From Congeria kusceri (taxonomy: Eukaryota; Mollusca; Bivalvia; Myida; Dreissenidae): a stretch of 64,000 nt of DNA. Numbering within the stretch: position 1 is the stretch's first letter; each line of letters starts with the position of its first letter. Position numbers and translations under genes: made by a program. Location of the stretch: NCBI GenBank assembly GCA_027627225.1, contig CM051032.1, positions 65,761,137 through 65,825,136 of the forward strand. Direction: 5' to 3'. Below the pieces are notes generated by a model. It was not told where the DNA came from and made no database searches. It saw only the letters and a list, made by a program, of their open reading frames with translations. Shown one piece after another: positions 14,201 through 29,200 of this stretch.

Positions 14201-17200
14201 ATAACAGACTTAAAGTGACTTGTTCACAAGTTTTTTGTTTTTTTAGTTTAAAAAAATTGTCATTAAATGTCTCAACTGCAAAAACTACAGCATCTAGAAT
14301 AAGCTAAAACAAATATTATATAAAAGAAAAAAAGTTAAATTTAAAAATTTGCCTTCGCTGGGACTCGAACCCGGGACCTCTGAGATAAAAAATCTCATGC
14401 GCTAACCACTCGGCCATTCAGACTTATACTCGTTCATTTGATTGTGTATTTTTAACGTTATGTAAGTGATACACATGTTTTCTAAAATACCAATGAAAAG
14501 CAGTACAAACGCTTTATAATTTGATCCATTTCGATTGATGATTATCCATAAACGAAACAATATTTCCAAAATATTTCTTAGAAAGAGTGTTTTTTCGCTT
14601 GTTTGTATATGCTGCATAATTTCCTTTTGGAATCTATGACACCATTTTTTTAAATTGTCAATTTGCCAATCTGTGAACAGGTCCCTTTAAAGTCATGAAA
14701 AGGTGATGTTCTAATGTTGATTTTTTATTGATTTTTTATTGATGTTTAACTTACATCATGTTTTTTTTAATGATGGTTAACTAACATCATACAATATAAG
14801 TACCTTGCACATTACATCAATGTACTGAATAAGTTTTACAAACTTAACTAATATTGAATGTAAACAATATTTAACTGGTAAGTATTGTATGATTTTATTG
14901 ACCTGGCACTCGTTAATCTCCGGTAGCGCTAGGCTGTTTTATTCATATCGGTTTAACATTTATATAGCGTCTAAAGCACTAATTTCATAGTCAAATAACA
15001 AAAGCACCCAACAACAAGTGTCAGGAAGAATAGTGCGGTGGATAGTGTTTTAGACTTTGAATCACAATGACTGTGGTTCGAATCATGCCAAAATATTTAT
15101 CTTTAATTTTTTACTGAAACATCACTTATTCTCATGACATTTTTTCTTTATTTGTTCCATTTATTATTTGTTTTATTTGTATTAGTTTTATTCATTTTAT
15201 CTACATAAAAATGCATTCACAAAGACTCTGTTTTGCGCGCAGTATTGGTGCAGCCATTTTTTGTGTCAGAATCGAGGTTGATGATGAGATTTCTTGTCAT
15301 GACATCAGCAATGACCAATTAAATAAATTAAATAAAATAATTAAATAAAGTTAAAAAATTGAAATTGCTGTTTAGGGATTCAAACCCAAAACATCACGCT
15401 TACAAACTTTGCGTACCTACCACTGCACTACAATATCAACTGTTAAGTAGCAACGATTTAATCAAAACATATTCGTGTCTGAGTCGCCTATATGGGTTAG
15501 TAGCTTAAAATAGATTTCTGAAATACACGGAATCTTCATGAGTGCCAGGTCAATAAAATCGCACAATAAGAATTAATTATAATACACTTAAGTAAATTCT
15601 AGTACAAACCAACAATTTAAATATTATTTCAGATTCTGAGATTCTACATGATAATTAGTCGAAAGAATGATATTCAGATATGTTAGAAGTCTTGGCAAAT
15701 ATCTAAAACGTCTGTGAGTAGAAACAAAGAGCACATATGACATGGACACACTCTGACATAACACATGATGATAAGCACTTCTGGGTCAATCTCGTTAAAA
15801 TCAAATCCTAACGTTGTAAGGATCTGAAGACATTGCATAGCAGGTCATGTTTAAATGACCTTCTGAACAATAAAATATCAGCCCTGTTGCGCCCAATCAC
15901 AGCAAAGTTTCGCCACGGTTTTTGAAAGGTGATGCATTTCCAGCTGATCCTCGGGAATAAATCATTTACAGTTAATTTTCATGTGGATATAGTGGTACCG
16001 TAGGCGACTAGACACCCAAAGTTCACGTTACTTTCGTGCATAGTTTTTGTGTTTTATCTGAAAGTTATACCTCAACATTTTGAAGGCAACAATTTGATTG
16101 GCTCCGGAAAAGGTCATCTGAACGTGACCCCTAATGCGATGTTATCAGATCCAGTTTTTCCACATATAATATAGTAGCGTCAGACTGGAGATGATTTTAA
16201 TGAGATTGCATCATGACAAGCACTTCTGGGTTTGCACTGATCTATGAATATGGTATGGACTGTATACAAAAAGTACAGAAACTGTTGATATACGTTTTCC
16301 TTTTCCGCTGATATATATTATCCTGACATTTTTCTGCTTTAAAGCAGAATTCACAATGGTATAATGGTATGGTAGTATTTATTATATGTATTAACTCTCA
16401 TAAAACAGAAATTTGCCCATTAATTATTTTCATGTAGCAGCTGCTTTGAATTAACATTACGTATGCTGAAATGAAGCTTTCCACAAATAATAATCTATAT
16501 CTTTCAGTGGGTAGTTGAACCTATAACAAGAGCTGTTATGCCCTCTCTAGGTTAAAAGTAATCTTTAGAATATCAAATTTGATGAAAACTGTTTGACACA
16601 GAGAGCGTAAACAGCTAACAAAAGAAAACTGTTGGACACAGACAGCGGAAACTGATAATAAAAGCCAATTCAAGGGCCATAACTCTGCAGTTACTGGGGC
16701 AACTTGGTGAATCTTCGAACGGCGCTAACATATTACAACCTCAAATATTATCATCAAAAAATGAAGATTCTATGAAAACTGTTGGACTTAAGAGAGCATG
16801 AACAGCTAAAAAAGGCACAGGCTGATCTGGGATGACACTTTACGCACAATCATTAAGTCCGGTTTTCCCACGATGCGCCTCAATTAATGATCAATCAAAT
16901 TTTTGTTTCACAGCAAACAGGTTGATAGATTTGTGAAAGAGGGAAATGATGTACACACTACCATGATGTTAAGATATAAGAACACCAAGAAGTCATTAAG
17001 AAACACCACAGTCTGGTGCTAAATTGTGTTTCAAAGAAAAGATGACATCATCTTTGAAGAATTAATTTTGTTAAAAGACTTCTAATTCAACATTTCAAAA
17101 AGTCAGAACCTTATATGTATCCTGAAATAGTAAACCAAATGTAATACAATAATATTTTGAGACAATTGTTTAGAACATTTATGACAGTTACTTGAGATGA

Positions 17201-20200
17201 AACTGATCTATGGGACAACACAACTGTATCTGGAAATATAAGTAAATAATATGTCTACCTGGTCAGTGTTGCAATTTTTAAATTGGTTTAACGTATATAA
17301 GAATATTCTCTTAAATAATTAAAATCATTTAGAACTAAGCAATAGTGAACTGATAATTAATTTTATTGTTATTAATATTACAAGGGTAGAGTGTGAAACA
17401 ATTCCATTTTTATTAATTAACTTTATAATATTAAATGAGAATTTGGTCAGTTTGTTCGCTTCAACCTCGCCAATAAATTTCAAAACTCTGCCAATACAGA
17501 AAAACACGTCCAATATGGAAAAACGCGGCCAATATGAGATTCGGCCCATTAGGATTCAGGATTAACTCGGCCTTATACGAGATGAGATTTGGGGAAGTTT
17601 TTTTACACCATTTTGCAGTGGTCATTTGTACATTGTAACGTGAACTGGTTAATTTTTTTAGCAAGTATTTTATGTACTGTTTGGTCATTATATTTCACAA
17701 TATGCGGTTAAAAGAATAAAAACATTTTTATTAACTTATGCTGGCCTTACTGTCTATTTATATCGAAACAATAGTTATGATACTTGTACTATTAAAACTG
17801 AAAGATGCTGGATACTATTTCTCTTTAAATGGAAACAATAGTTATGATACTTGTTCTATTAAAACTGAAAGATGCTGGATACTATTTCTCTTTAAATGGA
17901 AACAATAGTTATGATACTTGTTCTATTAAAACTGAAAGATGCTGGATACTATTTCTCTTTAAATGGAAACAATAGTTATGATACTTGTTCTATTAAAACT
18001 GAAAGATGCTGGATACTATTCCTCTTTAAATGGAAACAATTGTTATGATACTTGTTCTATTAAAACTGAAAGATGCTGGATACTATTCCTCTTTAAATGG
18101 AAACAATAGTTATGATACTTGTACTATTAAAACTGAAAGATGCTGGATACTATTCCTCTTTAAATGGAAACAATTGTTATGATACTTGTTCTATTAAAAC
18201 TGAAAGATGCTGGATACTATTTCTCTTTAAATGGAAACAATAGTTATGATACTTGTACTATTAAAACTGAAAGATGCTGGATACTATTTCTCTTTAAATG
18301 GAAACAATAGTTATGATACTTGTTCTATTAAAACTGAAAGATGCTGGATACTATTTCTCTTTAAATGGAAACAATAGTTATGATACTTGTTCTATTAAAA
18401 CTGAAAGATGCTGGATACTATTTCTCTTTAAATCGAAACAATAGTTATGATACTTGTACTATTAAAACTGAAAGATGCTGGATACTTTTTCTCTTTAAAT
18501 CGAATCAATAGTTATAATACTTATAATGCTGCTTAATATTATAAAGGTTAATTAATAAAATTTTCATTAATTAGTTGAACTCATATTGGCCGTGTTATTG
18601 GGCTTCAAACAGCCGTATTGGTCTTTGACTAATTAATAACATTATAATATAGAAATGTTAAGCAGATACAACAGTTTCATACTTAAGGCGTAAAAAAAAT
18701 GTTTGTTTCAGGTTACATGCCCCCAAAAATTAGGGTAGGTAGGTCTGCATTTATTTTTTTTATTTTTATTTATTTGGTAAATGGTCAACTTGAAGATTGT
18801 CAAACTGAATAAATATTCAAAACATATCAGTAATATCCTTAAACATTGTTTATAATTGGATACCATCAAAACAAAACACTTATTGATCCAAAAACACATT
18901 TAATTATTGAAAAAGGTAAATAAAACAAAAATCAATCTGACACACCCAATAAAATGTTGTAGGGTTGGGGCATTTTTTTAGGGTAGGTCGGGTAACCTGA
19001 AAAAAACATTATTTTTTTTTACGCCTAACGCATGAATAATTTATAACTTTCATGAAGCACATGATCATATAAAGCCATATAAACAACTACAATTCTTGAT
19101 TTCCTGAGCAGTGACACATGTAAAGCAATACAGCAACCCTTCTCCGATCACTGCAAACAACCCCCACCCTTCTCCTGGCAGTTACCTCAGACATGACACC
19201 CTGTTAGGTGTGCAGCAGTAATGGAAAACATCCATGTCAGACAATATCAATATACATTTGTACAAACAATGTCATCGTTCTTGTAATTTTCTATGATTAT
19301 GCATTGTTTGTGCACATCATAATGGATTTTTATTAATTTTGATGACTGACATTTTTCAAGATAATGACCATTATAGATTCCAAAATTAGCATGTATTTTC
19401 AAATGTGTTATACCAACATCGGTATACCAATTGAAGCTTTTAACAAACATTGAAAGCATCCACTTTTCAGCATATGATTCTTCAGGCCCAAACCCAGTTC
19501 CCCAAGTAAACCTTGTTCCACAACACTGACTGTGCAGCCCAGGGCATTCAATAATCATAAAGCTTATTAAGGAAAACTAAAGAATCGTAAATTTACTTAA
19601 GTTTATAAAATCATTTTTGCTCCACTGATAACTGTTTTAGATATATGTGGCGTGGTGTGGGAAAACCGGGCTTAATGCAGGTGCATAAATTGTCTTCCCG
19701 AATCAGCCTGTGCAGTCTGCACAGGCTAATCCGAGTCTACTCTTTTTGCATACATTTGATTTATGTTTAGAACAAACATCCTTGAAACAGAAAATACCAT
19801 AAAAGAGGAAAGTGTCGTTCTGGATTAGTCTGTGCGGACTGCACAGGCTGATCCAGGACGACACTTGACGCAGATGCATTTAGCCCGAATTTCCCACGAC
19901 ATGCCTCATATTTATTCACAATCACATAAATGACTCAGAAAATGAATCAACTAGGCCCCATGACTACTACAGATCGTAATTTCAATGAAATTCCAAAATA
20001 TATGCAATAACCATTTCTATTAATCAATATTTTAAGTAAAGATAAGTTTTTGCAGTTTTTGGGCCCAGGGCCGGAATTCACAAAGCTCCTAAGGAAAATC
20101 TTAACTTAAGGTGAACTTAAGTGAAAATTTCATATTAAAATGTCTATGTGAAATCCAATGATATATGTTTACCAGTTCGTAAAGATATGAAAGTTTGGAC

Positions 20201-23200
20201 CATTTTAATGTAAAATGACCTATACATGAAACAGCCACAGAAGAGATTTATGAATTTAAGAAATTTCCTCAAGTTTTCCCCAAGTAGCTATGTGAATACA
20301 GGCCATCTTCTGATTTAAGGTTTAGATACAAATTGAAGAATGAAAGCTTTTCCTTTACTGAAACTTGTCAGAACAAGCTTAATGAATTCCGGCCCAGGTC
20401 TTTATGACACTTTTAAAACTATTAACATGACACAGTTTGTTTGTTCACTAATTGTGAATTAATTGATGACAATTTTAAAGAACAATTTGAAGACTCATTT
20501 GAACAATAACATATTATTCAGTGTTCCATATATTAGTAGTATCAATTTCAATCTTGCTGTTTAAAAAAAAGAATTAAATACACAAATGTAAAAACACAAA
20601 ACAAACAAACATTTTATTTTTACTTCAAATTTTAAACAAGAGGGCCAAGATGGCCCTAGTCGCTCACCTGAGTTTAGCTAGAACTGTCACCGTCATGACG
20701 CAAATACTCTCGCCATTTCAATCATTAACAGTAATTGGTGTTGAATAACAACATGAATAAGTATGTGGCCAGACATAGAAGTTATTTGAATTTGGAAGAG
20801 GGTCATCCAAGGAATATTTCTGTAAAAACTATTTTCAAATCCAGCCAGCAGTTTCAGACAAGGAGATTTTCAATATAGCCATATAAGGAAAACTGCCTCG
20901 TCCCCTGGCAGCCACGCTTTTTTCACTAATCAAAATGATTTAACAGAATTTGGAAGAAAGTCACCCAAGGAACATTTCTGTGAAATTATTTTTGAAATCC
21001 AGCCAGTGGTTTCAGACATAAAGATTTTTGAAGTTTTCAATGTAGCCATATAAGGAAAACTGCCTCGCCCCCTGGCAATCATGTTTTTTCATGAATCAAA
21101 ATGATTTGAAGGAATTTGATAGAGGGTCACCCACGGAACATTTATGTGAAAACTATTTTGAAATCAAGCCAGTGGTTTCAGACAAGAAGATTTTTAAAGT
21201 TTTCACTATAGCCATATAAAAAAAACTGCCACGCCCCATGGCAGCCATGTTTTTTAACAAATCAAAATAATTTGAAGGAATTTGGTGGAGGGTCACCCAA
21301 GGAACATTTCTGTGAAAACTATTTTCAAATCCATCCAGTAGTTTCTTACAGGAAGATTCTTTATTTTTATTCCAGTTTTTAAGCTTTTGGTTGCCATGGC
21401 AACCAGAGTTTTCAATATATTCTAATGAATTGAAGAAATTTGTTAAAGGACCATCCCAGGAACATTCCTGCCAAGTTTAGTTAAAATCTGTCCAGTGGTT
21501 TCAGAGAAGAAGTTGTTTGATGTAAAATGCTGACACCAGACGCCCGACACAGACTGATCACAATAGCTCACCCTTAAGCACTTCGTGCTCAGGTGAGCTA
21601 AAATAGCTTAGTAAGTTTCAACAGAAAACTAAAGAATTTAAATCAACCTTAATAAAATATTTTTGGTTATCTTACACAGAGGTTAAAAATGATAGATTGT
21701 ATACCAAAAAAGAAAAATGAAATTGAATTGTGTGAACAAACAACTTTATCCTGATCAAAAAGTCTAAAAAAATCAAGGAACTTGCCCGTCCTGCCTGGAA
21801 ACGTTTGTTCGTATTTTTACTGTGTAAAAGATGGCGTCTTCCGGAGTCAGAGTTAGCGCCGTAGAGGGTAACAAAGACGGTAGCGTTGGTTGAAGCATTC
21901 ATCTCCTCCTCACTGGTGTACACTTCCACGTAGTACTTGATCACTAGAAATACATTACATTTCTTATCAATAGAGAATACTAGGTTAGTGTTGCATACAG
22001 ATAATTCTAACATGATACACGCTAATTTTTATTTAGACAAAGAACAAAATTATCGTTGATAAACAATGCATAAAGAAGTCCCCATTCTAAGCAGAGCATA
22101 GTAAAAAGTAGTTCCAATTACAAATGCAAAAATATATGTCAAATCATGTTAGAATCGAAATAATTTTCGCATTATCGTTATTTATCGGCCAATAAACAAC
22201 TCTTTGTCGTTCTGATGCATAGCCATTAAACAACTCAGGCTAACGTCCTCATTGCTTAATTCCTATGCATCAGAACTCCAAATCGTTATTTATTGGCCGA
22301 TAAACAATGATAAATCAAAAATTGTTTATTTAGCGAGGCTTAGAAAACATGAACCATGAGCCTTGGCTTAAAATTCTATTTCTCCAATCATTTCATGTCT
22401 TTATTTTGATAATGAATGAAATCAAACATATTAAATAACATAAAAAAACTTAAAATGATGTCAGGGATATCAAGAAAATGATGTCATTAATTAAACTGCA
22501 CATGTTTGCTCAATCCCACTGTGTGGAAATAAAGCTGAAAAAATTATAGTTTCAAACTTATTGTTTATAATAATTATGATGAATCACAAATAATAGTTAT
22601 TTAGCCAAAGGTGATTGGGATTATTTAGATGGTTTATTTTTATTCCTTAAACAAACAATAATCACTTTTATTCCTTAAACCACCAATAATCATTAAGGAT
22701 TAATTGCCCATTAATAAGGTATTAATTCATAGCAAACCTTATCATTAAGTTAAGAAATAGCCAATCTACTAGTATGATAACATTTAATTTCCATGTTTAT
22801 ATGTGGCAAGTTGTGCTAAAACCGTGCTTAATGCATTTGCGTACAGTGTCATCACAGATTAGCCTGTGCAGTCCGCACAGACTAATCCGGGACGAAACTT
22901 TCCACTTCTATGGTTTTTTCTGTTTCAAGGAAGTTTCTTCTAAATATAAATCCACTGTAGGCAGAAAGTGTTGTCCCAGATCCAGGATGACACTTTATGC
23001 ACCAGCATTAAGAGCGGTTCTCCCACAACACGCCATATATGTTCCAAGCACACGAGCCCACTACCTGGAGTGAAGGGTGTGTCTCTGTGGATGAGAGGCA
23101 TCTCCTTGCGGATGTCCCCGCCCACCTGCCCCACCCACTGCTGGAAGCTGAAGGTCAAGGACTCTCCAGAGGTCACGTCCTCCAAGACCACCTGCAAGCC

Positions 23201-26200
23201 GCCAGGATAGCGTAAGAACTGCATTAATGTACTATACATGTAACTGAGAGATTGCCAGGCTAGCGTCAGAACTGAATTAATATACTATACATGTAACTGA
23301 GGTGTATCAAGGCTAGCGTAAGAACTGCATTAATATACTATACATGTAACTGAGGGATTGATTGCAAGGCTAGAGTAAGAACTGAATTAATATACTATAC
23401 ATGTAACTGAGGGATTGCCAGGCTAGTGTAAGAACGGAATTAATGTACTACACATGTAACTGAGGGATTGCCAGGCTAGCGTAAGACCAGAATTAATATA
23501 CTATAAATGTAACTGAGGGATTGCCAGGCTAGCGTCAGAACTGAATAAATATACTATACATGTCACTGAGGGATTGCCAGCCTAGTGTAAGAACTGAATT
23601 TTAATGTACTACACATGTAACTGAAAATTGCCAGGCTAGCGTCAGAACTGAACTAATATACTATACATGTAACTGAGGGATTGCCAGGCTAGTGTAAGAA
23701 CTGAATTAATATACTATACATGTAACTGAGGGATTGCCAGGCTAGCGCAAGAACTGACTTAATATACTATACATGTAACTAAGGGGTTGCCAGGCTAGAG
23801 TAAGAACTGAATTAATATACTATACATGTAACTGAGGGATTGCCAGGCTATCGTCAGAACTGAATTAATATACTATACAAGTAATTGAGGGATTGCCAGG
23901 CTAGAGTAAGAACTGCATTAATATACTATACATGCAACTGAGGGATTGCCAGACTAGCGTTAGAACTGAATTAATATACTATACATGTTACTGGGGGATT
24001 GCCAGGCTAGCGTCAGAACTGAATTAATATACTATACATGTAACTAAGGGGTTGCCATGCTAGCATCAGAACTGAATTAATACACTATACATGTAACTCA
24101 GGGATTGCCAGGCTAGCATCAGAACTGAATTAATATACTATACAAGTAATTGAGGGATTGCAAACTAGAGTAAGAACTGCATTAATATACTATACAAGTA
24201 ACTAAGGGGTTGCCAGGCTAGCTTAAGAACTGAATTAATATACTATACATGGAACTCAGGTATTGCAAGGCTAGAGTAAAAACTGCATTAATATACTATA
24301 CATGTAACTAAGGGATTGCAAGGCTAGAGAAAGAACTGCATTAATATACTATACATGTAACTGAGGTATTGCAAGGCTAGAGTAAGAACTGCATTAATAT
24401 ATTATACATGTAACTAAGGGATTGCAAGGCTAGAGTAAGAACTGCATTAATACACTATACATGTAACTAAGGGATTGCAAGGCTAGAGTAAGAACTGAAT
24501 TAATATACTATACATGTAACTGAGGTATTGCAAGGCTAGAGTAAGAACTGCATTAATATACTATACATGTAACTGAGGGATTGCCAGGCTAGCGTAAGAA
24601 CTGCATTAATGTACTACACATGTAACTGAGGGATTGCCACGCTAGCATCAGAACTGCATTAATATACAACACATGTAACTGAGGGATTGCCAGGCTAGTG
24701 TAAGAACTGAATTAATGTACTACACATGCAACTGAGGGATTGCCAGGCTAGTGTAAGAAATGCATTAATATACTACACATGTAACTGTTGGATTGCCAGG
24801 CTAGTGTAAGAACTGCATTAATATACTATACATGTAACTGTTGGATTGCCAGGCTAGCGTAAGAACTGCATTAATATACTATACATGTAACTGAGGGATT
24901 GCCAGGCTAGTGTAAGAACTGAATTAATGTACTACACATGCAACTGAGGGATTACCAGGCTAGTGTAAGAACTGCATTAATATACTATACATATAACTGT
25001 TGGATTGCCAGCTAGTGTAAGAACTGAATTAATGTACTACACATGTAACTGAGGGATTGCCAGCTAGTGTAAGAACTGCATTAATATACTATACATATAA
25101 CTGTTAGACTGCCAGGCTAGCGTAAGAACTGAATTAATGTACTAAACATGTAACTGAGGGATTGCCAGGCTAGCGTAAGAACTGAATTAATGTACTACAC
25201 ATGTAACTGAGGGATTGCCACGCTAGCATCAGAACTGCATTAATATACAACACATGTAACTGAGGGATTGCCAGGCTAGTGTAAGAACTGAATTAATGTA
25301 CTACACATGCAACTGAGGGATTGCCAGGCTAGTGTAAGAACTGCATTAATATACTATACATGTAACTGTTGGATTGCCAGGCTAGCGTAAGAACTGCATT
25401 AATATACTATACATGTAACTGAGGGATTGCCAGGCTAGTGTAAGAACTGCATTATACTATACATGTAACTAAGGGATTGCAAGGCTAGAGTAAGAACTGC
25501 ATTAATATACTATACATGTAACTGTTGGATTGCCAGGCTAGCGTAAGAACTGAATAAATGTACCCAACATTCTGAAAAGTGTCTGACCGAAGGAGCTGAC
25601 TGGTTATTTCTGACTGGTTATTTCTGACTGGTTATTTTCCAGCCGTTAATGTGAAAGATCTTAGGTAACAAGACCGAATGTATGGCAAAGTTTGCACTAA
25701 TGGCAGTTAATTAACGACATTTAATGCATGATATATGTTTACTTTCTGGAACATATATCCAGTATAACCTTCAATACAGCAACATTTGACCAGACCTATT
25801 GATAATTTTACAAAATACTACATGCATGCTGTTTAATTTAAACACTTTCATTAATCTGTTATATTCATTTCCGGTGTTTGTTCGTTTGGATTTTTTGCCG
25901 TTTTTAACAGTATTTCAGTCATATCACGGCAGTCAGTTAACCTACTCACACTTTTCCTGGGCAAGTTTAGCCGATCTAAGCGGTTTACTAGTACTAACTG
26001 CACATACTTATGCCAGTAACTGACAACTGCCCTACTTGAATCAGAGGTAGGGGGAGAATGGCCGCAAAATAATTCCATGACCAATCCCCACATAAGTTAT
26101 GTGGTCAGGCTGGGGCTCGAACTCACGATCCCTGGATTGACAGTCCAGCGCTCTACCAACTGAGCTAGCGGGGCCAGGCGTCATGCCCAGTGAATGTGGG

Positions 26201-29200
26201 TTCGGTCCTGTGATTCTGATACAACTACAGGACCGAATGTCCAGTAGTCTCCAAACACTTTTCAAAATGTCTGATGCACTATTGACGTTACTTAAGTATT
26301 GACAGTGTGATCACCGCCTGCGGCTCTGTATTAAGAAAGGCAGAAATTTAAATTTGTTGTATAAGTCTTAAACATAACTGTATTAACTGTGTAAATGAAG
26401 ATAAAACTGCATAATTATGTTCAAATATTTGTATGTCCATTTGCAAAAAGAGTTTTTATAAAATTAAATATACAAATAATAATTTTAGTATTTCCCTTAA
26501 CATGCAAGATACTCATATCAACTTTCAATGCAATCCCATGGTCGCTATCGATCAAATTCGATAAGAATTAACAATGAATTTAATAGGACAATTAAGAATG
26601 GTGCACTTCAAACATTTATATTTTTGTTAATAATTTAAATATCAAAATTGAACAGGTTGCATTTGAATATATAATATCTTCTCTAATGAATAATATTTCT
26701 TTTGTTTTGATAACTTAACGTTTGAACAGTCCTTTAAGGTTTTAAAAGTATCAGTGTCATTTTCTTCTTATTTCAGTGCAAGTAATAAGGAATTTGCTAA
26801 AATTAGCTGACAACAGGTTAGGAAATTGCTGCAAAAATGATACAATATACTTTTGTTAATGAAAAGTGGCCTTTGTTAACTTAAGTATCACTTGTAATTG
26901 ATTCTAGTGGTAATTTTCACCCAATTCACGAAAATGTATGAAATCCATCTCCGCATTCGGCCTTTTCCGGTCTTGAATCGGCAATAAATTACAGACTGCA
27001 ATAAAACTGACATTATGCTTTCTCCTATATTGGCTGAATTGGTATTGTAACTTAATTTAACATTAATTTTCTACTCAGAGATTTAGAATAAGTATACAAT
27101 AGACTGACAAGAGGATGAACATTTAAAACATACTTGGTCTTTTATTTATTTTATGGTTATGTTCATTTTTATTTCATGATTAAATGTATCATAACCTATT
27201 GTTTTATTCATCATTTCAAGCAGAAAAAATGTACCACGGTTTAATTTTATTGTTTATTTTAAATTAAAACTACCGTTTATGGTTATATTTGATTTAAATG
27301 GATATTGCTTTATTTTGAAATTTTGCTAATTGGTATGTTTATCCTATTCTATCGTTGCCCGAACTGGATCCATGCCGTATACACATATACAGAATACATA
27401 TATTTTTGTTGTGTTAACAATAATAAATAACAGCCATTTACAACATTCGTAAATATAGATTTTAATACTCACTCCAGTTGATTTTCTCCAAATAAGTGGT
27501 TCTACCATGTATTCCTGATCTAGCACTTTGGGTTTAGGTGCAGTTTTACATAGATCCAGATCAATCTGGTCACCTTCATTCATTAATTTGTAATAAAAGT
27601 TTTTACGTACTCTTAATGACCATTCCATGTTCGTGCTATGCGCTTGAAAAGTGCTAAAATAATATCGTATATTTTCGCGAAAAATAAAAGTAGCCAATGT
27701 TTGTGTTCTTTATTTGAGTACCACCAACACTTTATAGTTATTATGTAAACAAAAGGTGATAATAAGGCAATAATTAGGAGATAATGAGGACTACCTGTTT
27801 GTCTTAATAAGTATAATCATGCGGTGCACATCAGATAAAATATTACCGACATTATGATACTTAAATGAAAAATCTGGCCAACATAATCCGATAAGATTTA
27901 TGACCGTGTCCTAAAGATTGTTATCTGTTCTCCCCCCCCCCCCCATCCATTATCAGGGACTATGTGGGCAGTCAGAGGGATTACGTCGATTTATGATCAT
28001 TTTCATAAAAGGGCAATACTACATTAAATTGTATATTGTTTGCTAGCTATAATTAAGGTTACCGTAGATTAGACGTGTATATTATATTTTTACTGAAATC
28101 AGTATGTATTTTAACATATTTATGCTCTATACGATAAGAGGGAAAGAAATAACTTATCTCAATTATATAAAGTAGCTAATTCAAAATTGATATGGGATCA
28201 TTGCAGAAAATAGAAATATACCCTACCTAAAAAAAATATAAATTGTTATGGTCCCTTTTTCGAAATTTAAATAAAATTGTATCAGTTTACTGGTGAGAAA
28301 TTGGAGTTTCCGAAATCATTAGCAAAAATCCTGAGAAGTCTTTAATAAAACCAAGTTAAGTAAAAACCTCCCTATATGTTCTATATAAGCCACCAAGCGC
28401 TTATCGATTTTCTGCCTGAGGAAGTTTCTTCGATATGCGTCAGAATGCTCTTCTCGGCCTTGTAAAGGATAGCATTCAATTATTGATTTTTTATGATAAG
28501 GCTATACAACTTATCGCTTCAAGCAATTGTCCGGTGATCTTCAGAAAATCGCCGAAAATATGGATCGATACTCGCTCGACCCTTTAAGCGCTTGACTGTA
28601 AAGCGCGATAAGGCTAGATACGATTATGGTACATAAAGTTGGATATGGCAAACAAGGTTTTTGCCACGTTTCCCTTGAATACATAATCCATATCAACATT
28701 AACTGTGGTCGCAGTGGTGTAATGGATATGGTGTCCGCCTTGCGACCGTGAGGTCATGAGTTCAATACCTACTCTGGGAGCGTTCGAATGATCTTCGTCA
28801 AAAGACACAAATACTGGTTCCCCCCATAGGAAACGAACTAGAAAGTGTCTTAATAAGCCTCAGGCTTTCGACACAATCGAGCTTCAATAAATAGGATTAG
28901 ACTAACAGCTTTTACTCCCTTGCACAGAATGTCTGATATGCAACCCACCTTATCTATGGTCCACAGGGATTCTGTGTCCCCCTCGTACCCAGACGACACT
29001 CGAATCTTCAATAAATAGGTTAAGACTAACAACTTTTACTCCCTTGCACAGAATGTCTGATATGCAACCCACCTTATCTATGGTCCACACGGATTCCATG
29101 TCCCCCTCGTACCCAGACGACACTAGAATCTTCAATAAATAGCTTAAGACTAACAACTTTTACTCCCTTGCACAGGATGTCTGATATGCAACCCACCTTA

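Noticed and set aside
14347..14419. Functional tRNA-Lys (UUU)
   Set aside because: The anticodon arm is good, but the acceptor stem is unpaired and position 37 is a pyrimidine; listed as tRNA-like only.
23197..25560. CRISPR-like array
   Set aside because: Units are directly contiguous and diverge gradually with no unique spacers; this is a eukaryotic minisatellite.
26101..26175. Functional tRNA-Asp on the minus strand
   Set aside because: A and B boxes and a GTC loop are present, but the acceptor arms do not pair. The sequence continues into a SINE body shared with three other copies.
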